DNA from: Methylorubrum populi
GTDB lineage: Bacteria > Pseudomonadota > Alphaproteobacteria > Rhizobiales > Beijerinckiaceae
Direction of reading: 5' to 3'
NCBI RefSeq assembly: GCF_002355515.1
Contig: NZ_AP014809.1
Location: 2,008,501 to 2,072,500, forward strand
DNA: 64,000 nucleotides
The number at the start of each line of letters is the position of its first letter. Position 1 is the stretch's first letter. Below, in pieces: positions 18,289 to 29,121 of the stretch. Made by a program: the position numbers and the translations under genes. The notes beneath the pieces are model-generated. The model was not told where the DNA came from. It saw nothing but the letters and a program-made list of their open reading frames with translations, and did not search any database.

Positions 18289-19935
18289 TCACGCCCGACA
18301 GGCCACGTCTTCGAACGTCCCGGTATTCTCCGGGAACGCGGCGTCCGGCACCGCGAAGGTGTCGAGTCCGGCGCCGAAGCGGTCCTGCAGGTAGCTCTCG
18401 GCACGCTTTTCCATGCCGGCATCGGCCTCGACATCGAGCGACAGCGTCTTGCCCGAGAACCACGCGACGACCTCGCCGTCCTCGACGATCGGCTGGCCGT
18501 CCTTGAGCACCAGCTTGGCGCGGGAGAACATCGCCGTGCGGTCCCGCTCGTCGCGGTAGATCGCGACGTCGGCCTTGGCGCCCTCGCGCAGGTGGCCGCG
18601 ATCGGTCAGGCCCAGAAGCTTGGCCGGGCCGGAGCGGGTGAGCTGGGCGATCTCGCTGAATGTGTACTCGCGCTCGATCTTGGGCAGGCCGGAGCGCTCG
18701 CCGACGACCGCCGGCAGCGACGCAATCTCCTTCGCCCGCTCCTCGGCATCCATCAGCAGGTGGATGATGCGCGGATATTCGGTGAAGACGCCGCCATTTG
18801 GATGGTCGGTCGTCAGGATCGTGCGCTCGGGGTTCGAGGAGAGCAGCATCAGCTCCAGGCCGATCGCCCATTGCAGGGACGAGACCGGGCCGCGCGGCCG
18901 GTAGAGGAACGGCACCACGCCGCCGCCCTCGGCATCGCCCGCCGTCAGCACCCACTTCTTCGGCTTGGCCCCTTTCCGGCCGCCGAACTGGCGCAGGATG
19001 TCCAGCGAGATCGTCACCGTCTGGCCGAACACCACCTGACCCACGTCGTAGGTCGCGTTGGGGTGGGCCTCCATCGCCGCGTTGATCCGCTCCGCCGCCG
19101 AGCGGAAACCGCCGGTCATCGGGTTCTCGGGATCGACCACGCCGTAGGCGTAGAACTGGGCGTGGGCGAAGTGGATGCGCCGCCCCTCCGCCGCCTCCAG
19201 CGTCGCGACGAGGGAGTCGTCGGCACCGGGCAGGCCGAGATTGTTGCAGTGGACGTGCAGCGGGTGCGGCACGCCGATCTCCTCGACCGCGTCGAGCAGC
19301 GCCGACATGATCTTGCGGGTCGTGAGCCCGTAGCAGGGGATCTCGTCGTCGAGGCTGAGCTTCAGCACGCCGTCCTTGAAGGCCGAGGCGCCGCCCGCGT
19401 TGATGCACTTGACGCCCAGCCCCCGCGAATGGGCCAGCGTCTGCTGCACGAGATCGCGCACCGCTTGGCGGCCCTCGCCGTCGCGCAGCAATTGCAGCAG
19501 GTGATCGTCGTTGCCGAGCACCGCCAGACCGCCGCGGTCGAGCAGCGGGATATCGGCGAGTTCGAGATGGGTCGCGAGCGCGTTCGAGGGCGGCAGGGCC
19601 GGCTCGACCGCGGTGGTGTAGCCCATCCGCGCGTAGTTGGCGCCGATCCAGCTGCCCGAGCCGCCGGCATGGGCGAAGGGGTGGCCGTTGGGCGCGGATT
19701 CGCTGACGTAGAGGTCGGGCAGCAGCAGGCGGCTCATCACCACGTTGCCGCCAGCGATGTGCGAGTGAACCTCGACGCCGCCGGCCATCACCACGCAGCC
19801 GGTGGCGTCGATGATGCGGTCGGGTTTGCGCTCGGAGGGGGCGACGACGCGACCGTCCTCGATCCAGACGTCGCCGACGGCATCGCGCCCGGCCGTGGGA
19901 TCGATCACCCGTCCGCCGTGGATGCGGGTCAGCAT
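18289..19935 (-). CDS. fhcA: Formylmethylofuran hydrolase (Fhc subunit A)
   Basis: A 548-residue amidohydrolase homologous to FmdA/FwdA. The binuclear metal ligands are visible as E-V-H-S-H-I-A-G-G near residue 60, H-V-H-C-N-N near 230, and a late T-D-H-P-N-G-G. It hydrolyses formylmethylofuran to formate. In the bacterial complex this domain works without the redox half of the archaeal enzyme. The start lies just beyond the fhcB stop. Confidence 0.96.
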   Translation of the reverse strand: MLTRIHGGRVIDPTAGRDAVGDVWIEDGRVVAPSERKPDRIIDATGCVVMAGGVEVHSHIAGGNVVMSRLLLPDLYVSESAPNGHPFAHAGGSGSWIGANYARMGYTTAVEPALPPSNALATHLELADIPLLDRGGLAVLGNDDHLLQLLRDGEGRQAVRDLVQQTLAHSRGLGVKCINAGGASAFKDGVLKLSLDDEIPCYGLTTRKIMSALLDAVEEIGVPHPLHVHCNNLGLPGADDSLVATLEAAEGRRIHFAHAQFYAYGVVDPENPMTGGFRSAAERINAAMEAHPNATYDVGQVVFGQTVTISLDILRQFGGRKGAKPKKWVLTAGDAEGGGVVPFLYRPRGPVSSLQWAIGLELMLLSSNPERTILTTDHPNGGVFTEYPRIIHLLMDAEERAKEIASLPAVVGERSGLPKIEREYTFSEIAQLTRSGPAKLLGLTDRGHLREGAKADVAIYRDERDRTAMFSRAKLVLKDGQPIVEDGEVVAWFSGKTLSLDVEADAGMEKRAESYLQDRFGAGLDTFAVPDAAFPENTGTFEDVACRA

Positions 19936-21005
19936 GAGACACCCTTCTCGATGAGGCGGTCGCGGATCCGGGCGAGCACGCCGGCGGCGGTCTGCGCGTC
20001 CGTGGCGGCCTTCGGTTCCGTGTAGGCGATGACGCCGCGCCGCTCGTTCCAGAGCGCGCCGCCGACGTTTTGGCCCGGCACGCCGACGGTGATGACGATC
20101 TCCGCCGTCTCGCCCGCGGCCTCGGGCGAGCCCTCGCCGACGATGGCGATCGTCGGCAGGCGGCCGAGCCAGGCCGGGCGCGGGGCCGGCAGCGAGGCGA
20201 GCCACAGGGCGGCGTCGGCCTCGCCCGCGGCGATCTGGCGGGCGCTGTCGAAGCGCCAGGGATCGTGCTCGGGCTGGTGGCGCCCGAAGCCGACCCGGGG
20301 CGCCTGACCGGTGGTCCAGGCGGAGAGCTGCACCGCGGCGCGGCCCTGGAACGGGTCGGCGATCGGGAGCGCGAAGAAGCGGGTGGATTCGTTGAGATCG
20401 CGGATCAGGCCCTGGAGCATCTCCACGCCGAGTTCGCCGACCTCCTCCGGATCGTAGACGACGACACCGTACTGGGCGGCGAACAGGCGCCGGGCGAGGT
20501 CGGCATAGGCCGCCTCACCGGCGAGGTGCCCCTTGGCGAAGGCGCGCAGGTGCCCGAGCGAGACGGCGAGGCCGCCGGCCTCCGCCGCGTAGGCGACGTG
20601 GCGGGTCGCGCCGTTCTGCGGGCCGCCGAGCGAGAGCAGGGCGCGCTCGGTCCCCGCCGCGCGTCCGCGGCTCGGAGCCGCGGCGGCGATCTCGGCGATC
20701 AGGTCGCCGTCCCAGGGGCGGTTGCCGAGGATCAGCACCACGTCGGCCCGGCCGATGGTCTCGGCGCGGGTCGTGGTCATGGCGCCGCCCGCGCTGAGCG
20801 CGCCGAGTTCGGCATAGACGCTGGGGCCGGAGACGGGGTCGAGCGAGGCGCCCAGCGTCTCGGCCAGCCGGTAGGCGGCGCGCAGGGCCGAGACTTCGGC
20901 GCTTAGTCCCGCGAGCACCGGCACGCGTGATCCGGCCAGCAGGTCGGCAGCGGCTTCCACCGCCGCGTCCACATCCGCCGCGCCTCCCTTCACCCAGACT
21001 GCCAT
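19929..21005 (-). CDS. fhcB: Formyltransferase/hydrolase complex subunit B
   Basis: A 358-residue homologue of FmdB/FwdB, the molybdopterin subunit of archaeal formylmethanofuran dehydrogenase, but shortened: no N-terminal iron-sulfur motif and no catalytic C/U motif are visible. This agrees with its known non-redox role in Fhc. First gene of fhcBADC. Confidence 0.95.
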   Translation of the reverse strand: MAVWVKGGAADVDAAVEAAADLLAGSRVPVLAGLSAEVSALRAAYRLAETLGASLDPVSGPSVYAELGALSAGGAMTTTRAETIGRADVVLILGNRPWDGDLIAEIAAAAPSRGRAAGTERALLSLGGPQNGATRHVAYAAEAGGLAVSLGHLRAFAKGHLAGEAAYADLARRLFAAQYGVVVYDPEEVGELGVEMLQGLIRDLNESTRFFALPIADPFQGRAAVQLSAWTTGQAPRVGFGRHQPEHDPWRFDSARQIAAGEADAALWLASLPAPRPAWLGRLPTIAIVGEGSPEAAGETAEIVITVGVPGQNVGGALWNERRGVIAYTEPKAATDAQTAAGVLARIRDRLIEKGVSC

Positions 21006-21433
21006 GCTTCCTCACCGTCGTTTCTTCGGACATCCCCGCGTCGAGGCGGGGCGAAAGACGGTCATGTCCGAAGGATGCCGGAAAAGCACCCCTGGTGGAG
21101 CTTCAGGCGTCGCGAAATCCCGGTTCGGGTTCGACAACGGCGGCTCGGACCGGCTCCGCGAAAGGGAGCGGGAGGGTTTTGCCTCCGCGAGCCGGAGCCT
21201 GCAAGCCCCCGGCGAAGTTTGCGTCGAGGATTTCGTGCATCGGCGCGCGCCCCCGCAGCGATGTTCCGGCGAAGATCCGAGGATGATCCGGTGCAACGAC
21301 AGCCTGTTTCCTTCGCTCGCGGGATGCGTCGGGCGAGGTTGTCGCGGGCGCCGCAGCATGGGAGAAGCCGCCCGCATCGCCGGGCGCGTGTGCGCCGGCC
21401 GGGCCGGCAGCTTTTGCGGGAGGGAATGAGACC
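21006..21433. promoter_or_regulatory. Divergent promoter region between fhcB and mptG
   Basis: 428 bases without a credible gene, separating the minus-strand fhc operon from the plus-strand H4MPT cluster. Both transcripts should start here. I see no clear promoter hexamers or repeats. Confidence 0.5.
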
Positions 21434-22435
21434 GTGGCCGAGGTCCCGGACCAGATGGGTGAGACCGTGAGCGCCCCGCGCGCCGCCGGCACGGCCATCA
21501 ACGCCGTGCGGGTCCGCGCCCCCGCGCGCCTGCATTTCGGTTTTCTCGACCTCAACGGCGGCCTCGGACGCCGCTTCGGCAGCATCGGGCTCGCCCTCGA
21601 CGCGCCGGCGGTGCAGCTCGTGGCCCGCTCCGCCAAGCGCGTCTCCGCCAGCGGCCCCGAGGCCGAGCGGGTGCGCGCCAACCTGCTCGCGGCGGCCTCC
21701 TATCTCGACGTGCCGGACACCGTGGCGATCGACGTCGAGGAGGCGATCCCGGCCCATGCCGGCTTCGGATCGGGCACCCAGGTCGCGCTCGCGGTTGCCG
21801 CCGCGCTCGCGCGCCTCAACGGGCGCCCCTTCGCCCCGGCCGACTTCGCCGACGTGCTCGACCGCGGCAACCGCTCCGGCGTCGGGCTGGCTGCCTTCAC
21901 CGAGGGCGGGCTGATCGTCGATGGCGGCCGCGACGATTCCGGCGCGCCGCCCCCCGTCATCGCCCGGCTGCCCTACCCGGAAGACTGGCGGGTCGTGCTG
22001 ATCCTCGACGAGGCCATGACCGGGGTGCATGGCTCCCGCGAGACGGAAGCGTTCCGCGACCTGCCGCCGTTCGAGGCGGCCCAGGCGGCCGAGATCTGCC
22101 GGATCGTGCTGATGCAGGTCCTGCCGGCGGTCGCGACCGCGGAGCCCGACGGCTTCGGCGCCGGCATCACGCAGATCCAGAAGCGGATTGGCGACCATTT
22201 CGCGCCCCACCAGGGCGGGCGCTTCGCCAGCCCGGCCGTCGCCGAGGCGCTGGCGGCCATCGCGGCGGCCGGCGTGCCCGGCTACGGCCAGAGTTCCTGG
22301 GGGCCGACCGGCTTCGCGCTGATGCCCTCGCAGAAGGAGGCGGAGGCGCTGGTCGCGGCGCTCGCCCGTCCCGGCCGCCTGCGCTTCGTCATCGCCCGCG
22401 GGCGCAACGTCGGCGCCTCGGTCGCCGAAGTTTAG
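21434..22435 (+). CDS. mptG: Beta-ribofuranosylaminobenzene 5'-phosphate synthase (orf4)
   Basis: A 333-residue GHMP-superfamily protein that joins p-hydroxybenzoate or p-aminobenzoate-type acceptor to phosphoribosyl pyrophosphate, the first committed step to H4MPT. The ATP-binding-like G-F-G-S-G-T-Q-V-A-L-A motif is near residue 108, preceded by R-A-P-A-R-L-H-F-G-F-L-D typical of this family. GTG start at 21434 behind GGGAGGG; an ATG seven codons later is possible. Confidence 0.88.
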   Translation: MAEVPDQMGETVSAPRAAGTAINAVRVRAPARLHFGFLDLNGGLGRRFGSIGLALDAPAVQLVARSAKRVSASGPEAERVRANLLAAASYLDVPDTVAIDVEEAIPAHAGFGSGTQVALAVAAALARLNGRPFAPADFADVLDRGNRSGVGLAAFTEGGLIVDGGRDDSGAPPPVIARLPYPEDWRVVLILDEAMTGVHGSRETEAFRDLPPFEAAQAAEICRIVLMQVLPAVATAEPDGFGAGITQIQKRIGDHFAPHQGGRFASPAVAEALAAIAAAGVPGYGQSSWGPTGFALMPSQKEAEALVAALARPGRLRFVIARGRNVGASVAEV

Positions 22436-22545
22436 AGCTTTTTCTTTTTCGCGGTTCAAAGAAACCTGCGCTTGACCGGCGCCAGTCGTTCCGGTTTTGC
22501 AGCTGAAGCGCCTCGCAAAGGCGCAGTCACGGGAGGACGAAGACC

Positions 22546-23439
22546 ATGGCCCGCTCGATCCTGCACATGCTGACGCCGCTCAAGCACATGAGCCCGTTCG
22601 ACGTGAACATGGCGATCGATGCCGGCTTCGAGACGCTGATCCCCTATACCGGCGTCGATCTCGCCGATGTCGTCTCCCTGACCCAGGACTCGATCTTCTC
22701 CCGCGCGCCGCAGGACGGCGTGCGCACCGGCATCTTCATCGGCGGCAAGAACGCCGAACTCGCCCTCGACATGGTCGACCGGGCGAAGAAGGCCTTCGTG
22801 CCGCCTTTCGTGAATCACGTCTTCGCCGATCCGGCCGGCTCCTTCACCACCGGCGCGGCGATGGTCGCCGAGGTGAACCGGGCGCTGAAGGCGCACTTCT
22901 CGACCGACCTCAAGGGCAAGCGCATCGTCATCTTCGGCGGCGCGGGCGTCGTCGCCTACGTCGCCGCGGTGATCGGCGCTCTGGAGGGCGCGCAGACCGT
23001 GCTCGTCGGCCATGACGGCGAGGAGCGGGTCTCGAAGATCGCCTTCACCATGAAGTGGCGCTTCGGCATCGAGGTCGGCGCCGTCGACGGCACGGCGCCC
23101 GAGGCGCGGCGCGCGGCCATCACGGACGCCGACGTGATCCTCTCGGCAGGCCCCGCCGGCGTCTCGATCCTGACGGCGGAGGATCTCGAATCCGCGCCGA
23201 AGCTCCTGGTCGCCTCCGACGTCAACGCGGTGCCCCCGGCCGGCATCGCCGGGATCGACGTGAACGCCGTCGACGTTCCGCTGCCCACCGGCAAGGGCGT
23301 CGGCATCGGCGCGCTCGCGGTCGGCAACGTCAAGTACCAGACCCAGTGCCGCCTGTTCCGCCAGATGCTGGAGGCGCAGGAGCCGCTCTGCCTCGACTTC
23401 CGCGACGCCTACAAGCTCGCGGTCGAGATCGCCGGCTGA
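22546..23439 (+). CDS. mtdB: NAD(P)-dependent methylene-H4MPT dehydrogenase
   Basis: A 297-residue cytoplasmic enzyme oxidising methylene-H4MPT to methenyl-H4MPT. N-terminal K-H-M-S-P-F-D-V-N-M-A and the Rossmann motif I-F-G-G-A-G-V-V-A-Y are diagnostic of MtdA/MtdB; the substrate-cofactor choice for MtdB is inferred from location in the H4MPT cluster rather than next to serine-cycle genes. A GGAGG ribosome site precedes the ATG. Confidence 0.95.
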   Translation: MARSILHMLTPLKHMSPFDVNMAIDAGFETLIPYTGVDLADVVSLTQDSIFSRAPQDGVRTGIFIGGKNAELALDMVDRAKKAFVPPFVNHVFADPAGSFTTGAAMVAEVNRALKAHFSTDLKGKRIVIFGGAGVVAYVAAVIGALEGAQTVLVGHDGEERVSKIAFTMKWRFGIEVGAVDGTAPEARRAAITDADVILSAGPAGVSILTAEDLESAPKLLVASDVNAVPPAGIAGIDVNAVDVPLPTGKGVGIGALAVGNVKYQTQCRLFRQMLEAQEPLCLDFRDAYKLAVEIAG

Positions 23440-23447
23440 GCCCGCCA

Positions 23448-25575
<2,128 letters not shown>

Positions 25576-25590
25576 GGCGCGTAGCCAAGA

Positions 25591-25726
25591 CCCTCCCCCC
25601 TCTGCGGGGGAGGGTGCCTCGCGGATGCGAGGCGGGAGAGGGGAGCGGCGCTTCCGGACGACGCGGAGCCGGCCCCTCACCCGTCCGCCTTCGGGGGCCC
25701 ACCCTCTCCCGCGGAGGGGAGAGGGG
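25591..25726. repeat. Palindromic repeat, copy 1 (mch/orf7 gap)
   Basis: About 136 bp made of an outer C-rich/G-rich arm pair (CCCTCCCCCC, GGGGGAGGG ... CCCTCTCCCGCGG, GGGGAGAGGG) and an inner segment with GCTTCCGG and CGGAGCCGG. Fills most of the 175-bp gap before orf7. Other copies are at 31346, 35513 and 40184. Frames through it lack stops in part, but orf7 has a good ATG after it, so here it is intergenic. Confidence 0.9.
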
Positions 25727-25750
25727 AAAAAGGAATCGGAAAAAGAGCGA

Positions 25751-26665
25751 ATGCGCATCGGGCTCGCGGCCGACAACGGCAATTGGCACAAGGCACGGCT
25801 GCGGGAGGCGTTGCGGGGGCTCGGTGTCGAGCCGGTGCTGTTCTCGCTGGCCGACGTCGCCGTGATGACCGGCTGCGGCGAGCCCCTGCGGGTGCCCGGC
25901 TTCGCGGACGGGCTGCCGGACGGGGTCCTGCTGCGCACCATCGCCGGCGGCACCTTCGAGGCCACCACCATGCGTCTCGGTGTCCTGCATGCCCTCGTCG
26001 CCTCCGGCGTCACCGTCTGGAACGGGCCGACCGCCATCGAGCGCTCGGTGGACAAGGCGGCGACCTCCCTCCTGATCGCCCGCGCCGGCCTGCCGACGCC
26101 GGACACCTTCGTCGTCTCCAAACGTGAGGCCGCCGCCGAGATCGTCGCCCGCGAGGCGCGGCCGGGCAAGCCGATCGTGCTCAAGCCCCTGTTCGGCTCG
26201 CAGGGCGAGGGGCTGATGCTCCTCGAAAACCCGGATGATTTGCCGGCCGAGGACGCGGTGAGCGGCGTCTACTACCTCCAGCGCTACGTGCCGCGCTCCG
26301 ACGGGCTGTGGCGCGACTACCGCGTCTTCGTCTGCGAGGGCCGGGCCATCGCCGGGATGATCCGCGAGGGCGACGGCTGGATCACCAACGTCCATCGCGG
26401 CGGCCGCCCCTTCGCCTGGGACGTGCCCGCCCGCGCCGCCGAACTCGCCGAGGCCGCCGCCGCCGCGGTCGGCGTCGATTACACCGGCATCGATCTGGTC
26501 GAGGACGGCGAGGGCGGCTTCCTCGTCCTGGAGGTGAACTCCATGCCGGCCTGGTCCGGCCTGCAGCAGGTGACGGAGGTCGATATCGCCGGGGCGGTCG
26601 CCCGCGGCTTCCTCAACGCGGTGCGCGCCGCCCGGCCGCCGCGGCTGGTCTCGGCGCTCGGATGA
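25751..26665 (+). CDS. RimK-like ATP-grasp ligase (orf7)
   Basis: A 304-residue ATP-grasp protein of the RimK/MptN group. It begins M-R-I-G-L-A and shows I-V-L-K-P-L-F-G-S-Q-G-E-G-L (phosphate loop) and L-E-V-N-S-M-P-A-W near the C-terminus (metal ligands). Such enzymes add glutamate to carboxylates; archaeal MptN does this to tetrahydrosarcinapterin. Likely builds the side chain of the H4MPT analogue. The stop overlaps the next start by four bases. Confidence 0.88.
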   Translation: MRIGLAADNGNWHKARLREALRGLGVEPVLFSLADVAVMTGCGEPLRVPGFADGLPDGVLLRTIAGGTFEATTMRLGVLHALVASGVTVWNGPTAIERSVDKAATSLLIARAGLPTPDTFVVSKREAAAEIVAREARPGKPIVLKPLFGSQGEGLMLLENPDDLPAEDAVSGVYYLQRYVPRSDGLWRDYRVFVCEGRAIAGMIREGDGWITNVHRGGRPFAWDVPARAAELAEAAAAAVGVDYTGIDLVEDGEGGFLVLEVNSMPAWSGLQQVTEVDIAGAVARGFLNAVRAARPPRLVSALG

Positions 26666-27525
26666 GCGCGGCGGAGCCGAGCGGTCTGCCCGCGGCGACG
26701 GTGGCCGACCTCTATCGTGCCGCCTGCCTCGCCGAACTCGACGCGCTCAAGCCCGGCAACGTCCACGGCTACGCCCCCGGCCACCGCATGGTGGTGGCCG
26801 ATTTCGTCACCAGCGCCGACGTCTCGGCGCCGCCGCTCTCCGAGCCCGGCGCGCGGGTCGGGAGGCGGGTGCGCGGCGGGGTCGAGGCGACCTTCGCGGC
26901 CGTGGGCCAGAACACCAATCTCGGCATCCTGCTCCTCTGCGCCCCGCTCGCCCGCGCCGCGGAAGCCTCCGGCCCGCTCGCCGGGGCCTTGAGTGCCGTG
27001 CGTGCGGATTTCGACCCGTCGGATGCCCGCGACGTGTTCGCGGCGATCCGTCGGGCCAATCCCGGCGGGCTCGGCCGGGCCGCGCGCCATGACGTGTCCG
27101 ATGAAGTCGCTGTCCCGCCGCTACTGGCGGCGATGGCCGAAGCCGCCCCGCGCGACCGCATCGCCCGGGCCTATACCGACGGCTTCCGCGATCTGTTCGA
27201 GATCGGCCTTCCGGCGCTCGCCGAGGCCCGGACCCGCGGCCTGGCCCCGCCCTGGACCACGACGGCGGTCCACCTCGCCTACCTCACCGGCGTGCCGGAC
27301 AGCCACATCGCCCGTAAGCACGGGCCTGAGCGGGCCGAAGCGGTGCGCGCCGAGGCAGGTGAGAGACTCGCGGGGATCGATCTCGCCACGGCACCGGTGG
27401 AGCGGCTCCTGGACTACGACCGCGTGCTGAAGGAGGCCGGCCTCAACCCCGGCACGAGCGCCGATTTCACCGTCGCAACGCTGTTCCTCGACGCCCTCCT
27501 GTCGGCCCGCGGCGAGACATCTTGA
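26662..27525 (+). CDS. CitG-like triphosphoribosyl-dephospho-CoA synthase homologue (orf17)
   Basis: A 287-residue member of the ATP:dephospho-CoA triphosphoribosyl transferase family. The family signature L-D-A-L-K-P-G-N-V-H is at residues 29-38, with T-N-L-G-I-L-L-L and a later T-T-A-V-H-L-A-Y-L. Here no citrate or malonate lyase is near, so its substrate is probably a precursor of H4MPT, for example in attaching a ribosyl-phosphate unit. The order orf7-orf17-fae matches M. extorquens. Confidence 0.85.
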   Translation: MSAAEPSGLPAATVADLYRAACLAELDALKPGNVHGYAPGHRMVVADFVTSADVSAPPLSEPGARVGRRVRGGVEATFAAVGQNTNLGILLLCAPLARAAEASGPLAGALSAVRADFDPSDARDVFAAIRRANPGGLGRAARHDVSDEVAVPPLLAAMAEAAPRDRIARAYTDGFRDLFEIGLPALAEARTRGLAPPWTTTAVHLAYLTGVPDSHIARKHGPERAEAVRAEAGERLAGIDLATAPVERLLDYDRVLKEAGLNPGTSADFTVATLFLDALLSARGETS

Positions 27526-27771
27526 GCCTTTGCTGGGCCCGCGCCCGCGAGGGGACGAATCTTTGCGCGTCAAGGCCCCCGGCTACCCAAAAAATCGCCG
27601 ATTTCAGGGCTTTGCGCGGGTTGTTCGGCGCCGGAGCCCGCTGTAGGGTCCGCGCCGCTATCCGGGCAAACCGGCTCGGCTCTCAGCCGGGCGCCGCAAA
27701 CAAGGATGGCTTCCAGGCCCCGCCTCCTCTCAGGGCGGGCCTTTTTTCAGGAATCCAGGGAGAGACCCCGA
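27526..27771 (+). promoter_or_regulatory. fae leader and promoter region with two hairpins
   Basis: Non-coding 246 bp before one of the most highly expressed genes of methylotrophs. Hairpin one: CCGGCT (27671-27676) with AGCCGG (27685-27690). Hairpin two: AGGCCC-GCC with GGC-GGGCCT (27715-27742) directly followed by T at 27742-27747. The second looks like an intrinsic terminator or attenuator only 24 bases before the fae ATG. The ribosome site is GGGAGAG. Confidence 0.6.
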
Positions 27772-28284
27772 ATGGCAAAGATCACCAAAGTTCAGGTCGG
27801 CGAAGCCCTCGTCGGCGACGGCAACGAGGTCGCCCACATCGACCTCATCATCGGACCGCGCGGTTCGCCGGCCGAGACGGCCTTCTGCAACGGCCTCGTG
27901 AACAACAAGCACGGCTTCACCAGCCTGCTCGCCGTGATCGCGCCGAACCTGCCGTGCAAGCCGAACACGCTGATGTTCAACAAGGTCACCATCAACGACG
28001 CCCGTCAGGCCGTCCAGATGTTCGGCCCGGCCCAGCACGGCGTCGCCAAGGCCGTTCAGGACGCGGTTGCCGAAGGCATCATCCCGGCGGACGAGGCCGA
28101 CGACCTGTACGTGCTGGTCGGCGTGTTCATCCACTGGGAAGCGGCCGACGACGCCAAGATCCAGAAGTACAACTACGAGGCCACCAAGCTGTCGATCCAG
28201 CGCGCCGTGAACGGCGAGCCGAAGGCCGCGACGGTGACCGAGCAGCGCAACTCGGCGCAGCACCCCTTCGCCGCCAACGCTTAG
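27772..28284 (+). CDS. fae: Formaldehyde-activating enzyme
   Basis: A 170-residue cytoplasmic enzyme that condenses formaldehyde with H4MPT to methylene-H4MPT, the entry of C1 units after methanol oxidation. The family N-terminus with catalytic H22 (G-N-E-V-A-H-I-D), the G-P-R-G-S-P-A-E segment and F-G-P-A-Q-H-G-V-A are present. Codon use is very biased toward C-ending codons, as in highly expressed genes. Ended by a strong terminator. Confidence 0.98.
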   Translation: MAKITKVQVGEALVGDGNEVAHIDLIIGPRGSPAETAFCNGLVNNKHGFTSLLAVIAPNLPCKPNTLMFNKVTINDARQAVQMFGPAQHGVAKAVQDAVAEGIIPADEADDLYVLVGVFIHWEAADDAKIQKYNYEATKLSIQRAVNGEPKAATVTEQRNSAQHPFAANA

Positions 28285-28377
28285 ATCGGGGACAGTCCTG
28301 GGCAGAGCGAGCCTCCGCCCGCACCGCGGGGTCTGCTCCAGCGACTGGCTTCGATCTTCCTTGGACGTTGATGGATC

Positions 28378-28406
28378 GGGACGGCTTCGGCCGTCCCTTT
28401 CTTTTT
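28378..28406 (+). terminator. Intrinsic terminator of fae
   Basis: GGGACGGC-TTCG-GCCGTCCC, a perfect 8-bp stem with a very stable UUCG tetraloop, followed by TTTCTTTTT. It separates fae from the convergent orf9. Confidence 0.93.
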
Positions 28407-28419
28407 GGGCGTAGGCCGC

Positions 28420-29118
28420 TCAGCGCAGCCGCCCGTCATGGATCGCCGAGGCGACGAGGGCGCCCGCGGCCCCCACCTCCATGAGGCGCGCGACATCCTC
28501 CGGCCCCCGCACGCCGCCGGCCGCGTAGATCCGCCGGCTCCCACCCAGCGCGACGGCCCGCGCAACCCCGGAAAGGTCGGGGCCCGTGCCGGTGCCGACG
28601 CGGGCGAGCGTCATCACGATCACCTCCTGCGGCCACGTCCCGGCATCGTCGTGCAGGGCGTCCGGGCCGAGCCGCGCCTCGCCACGGCTGTCGAGGGAGA
28701 GCACGGCGCGGTCGCCGAGCGCCCGTACGAGGCTGGCATCCCGCTGGCTCTCGCTGCCGATCACCGGGTGGCCGAGACCGGAGTGGACGAAGCGTTCAAG
28801 TCCCAAAAGATCGCAAAAGCCGGCATCGACCCACAGCGTCACGCCGGGGCAGGCGCGGGCCACCGCCTCCAGGCTGGCGCGGTCCGGGGCAGCCCCGTCC
28901 ATGATCGCGTCGAGGTCGGCGATGTAGAGCCGGTCCGTCCCGACCGCGTCGAGAAGGCCGCGTGCGACCTCGGCGGGACCGGAGCCTCTGGCCAAGGGGG
29001 TGTCGATCGGGGCATAGGCGTCCCGCTCGCCCGCGCGGGCGCGCACCACCTGGCCGTGGCGCAGGTCGATCACCGGGATCAGCCGGAACGGCTTCGCCCC
29101 TTCAGAACCGTGAGACAT
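28420..29118 (-). CDS. HisA-like TIM-barrel protein (orf9)
   Basis: A 232-residue homologue of phosphoribosylformimino-AICAR-phosphate ribotide isomerase. The HisA pattern is seen at I-P-V-I-D-L-R-H-G near the start, Y-I-A-D-L-D-A-I and Y-A-A-G-G-V-R-G. Methylotrophs have a separate HisA; this orf9 family is tied to H4MPT gene islands and may act on a related ribosyl intermediate. Its start is only 3 bp from that of the divergent orfY. Confidence 0.82.
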   Translation of the reverse strand: MSHGSEGAKPFRLIPVIDLRHGQVVRARAGERDAYAPIDTPLARGSGPAEVARGLLDAVGTDRLYIADLDAIMDGAAPDRASLEAVARACPGVTLWVDAGFCDLLGLERFVHSGLGHPVIGSESQRDASLVRALGDRAVLSLDSRGEARLGPDALHDDAGTWPQEVIVMTLARVGTGTGPDLSGVARAVALGGSRRIYAAGGVRGPEDVARLMEVGAAGALVASAIHDGRLR

Positions 29119-29121
29119 CGC

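Noticed and set aside
18262..18289. Frameshift or fusion between fhcA and fhcD
   Set aside because: One long frame runs through both regions, but each protein has its own start, stop and full family length; the open frame across is shadow sequence.
21012..21377. Minus-strand frame upstream of fhcB
   Set aside because: Arginine and proline rich, lies in the divergent promoter region and has no ribosome site.
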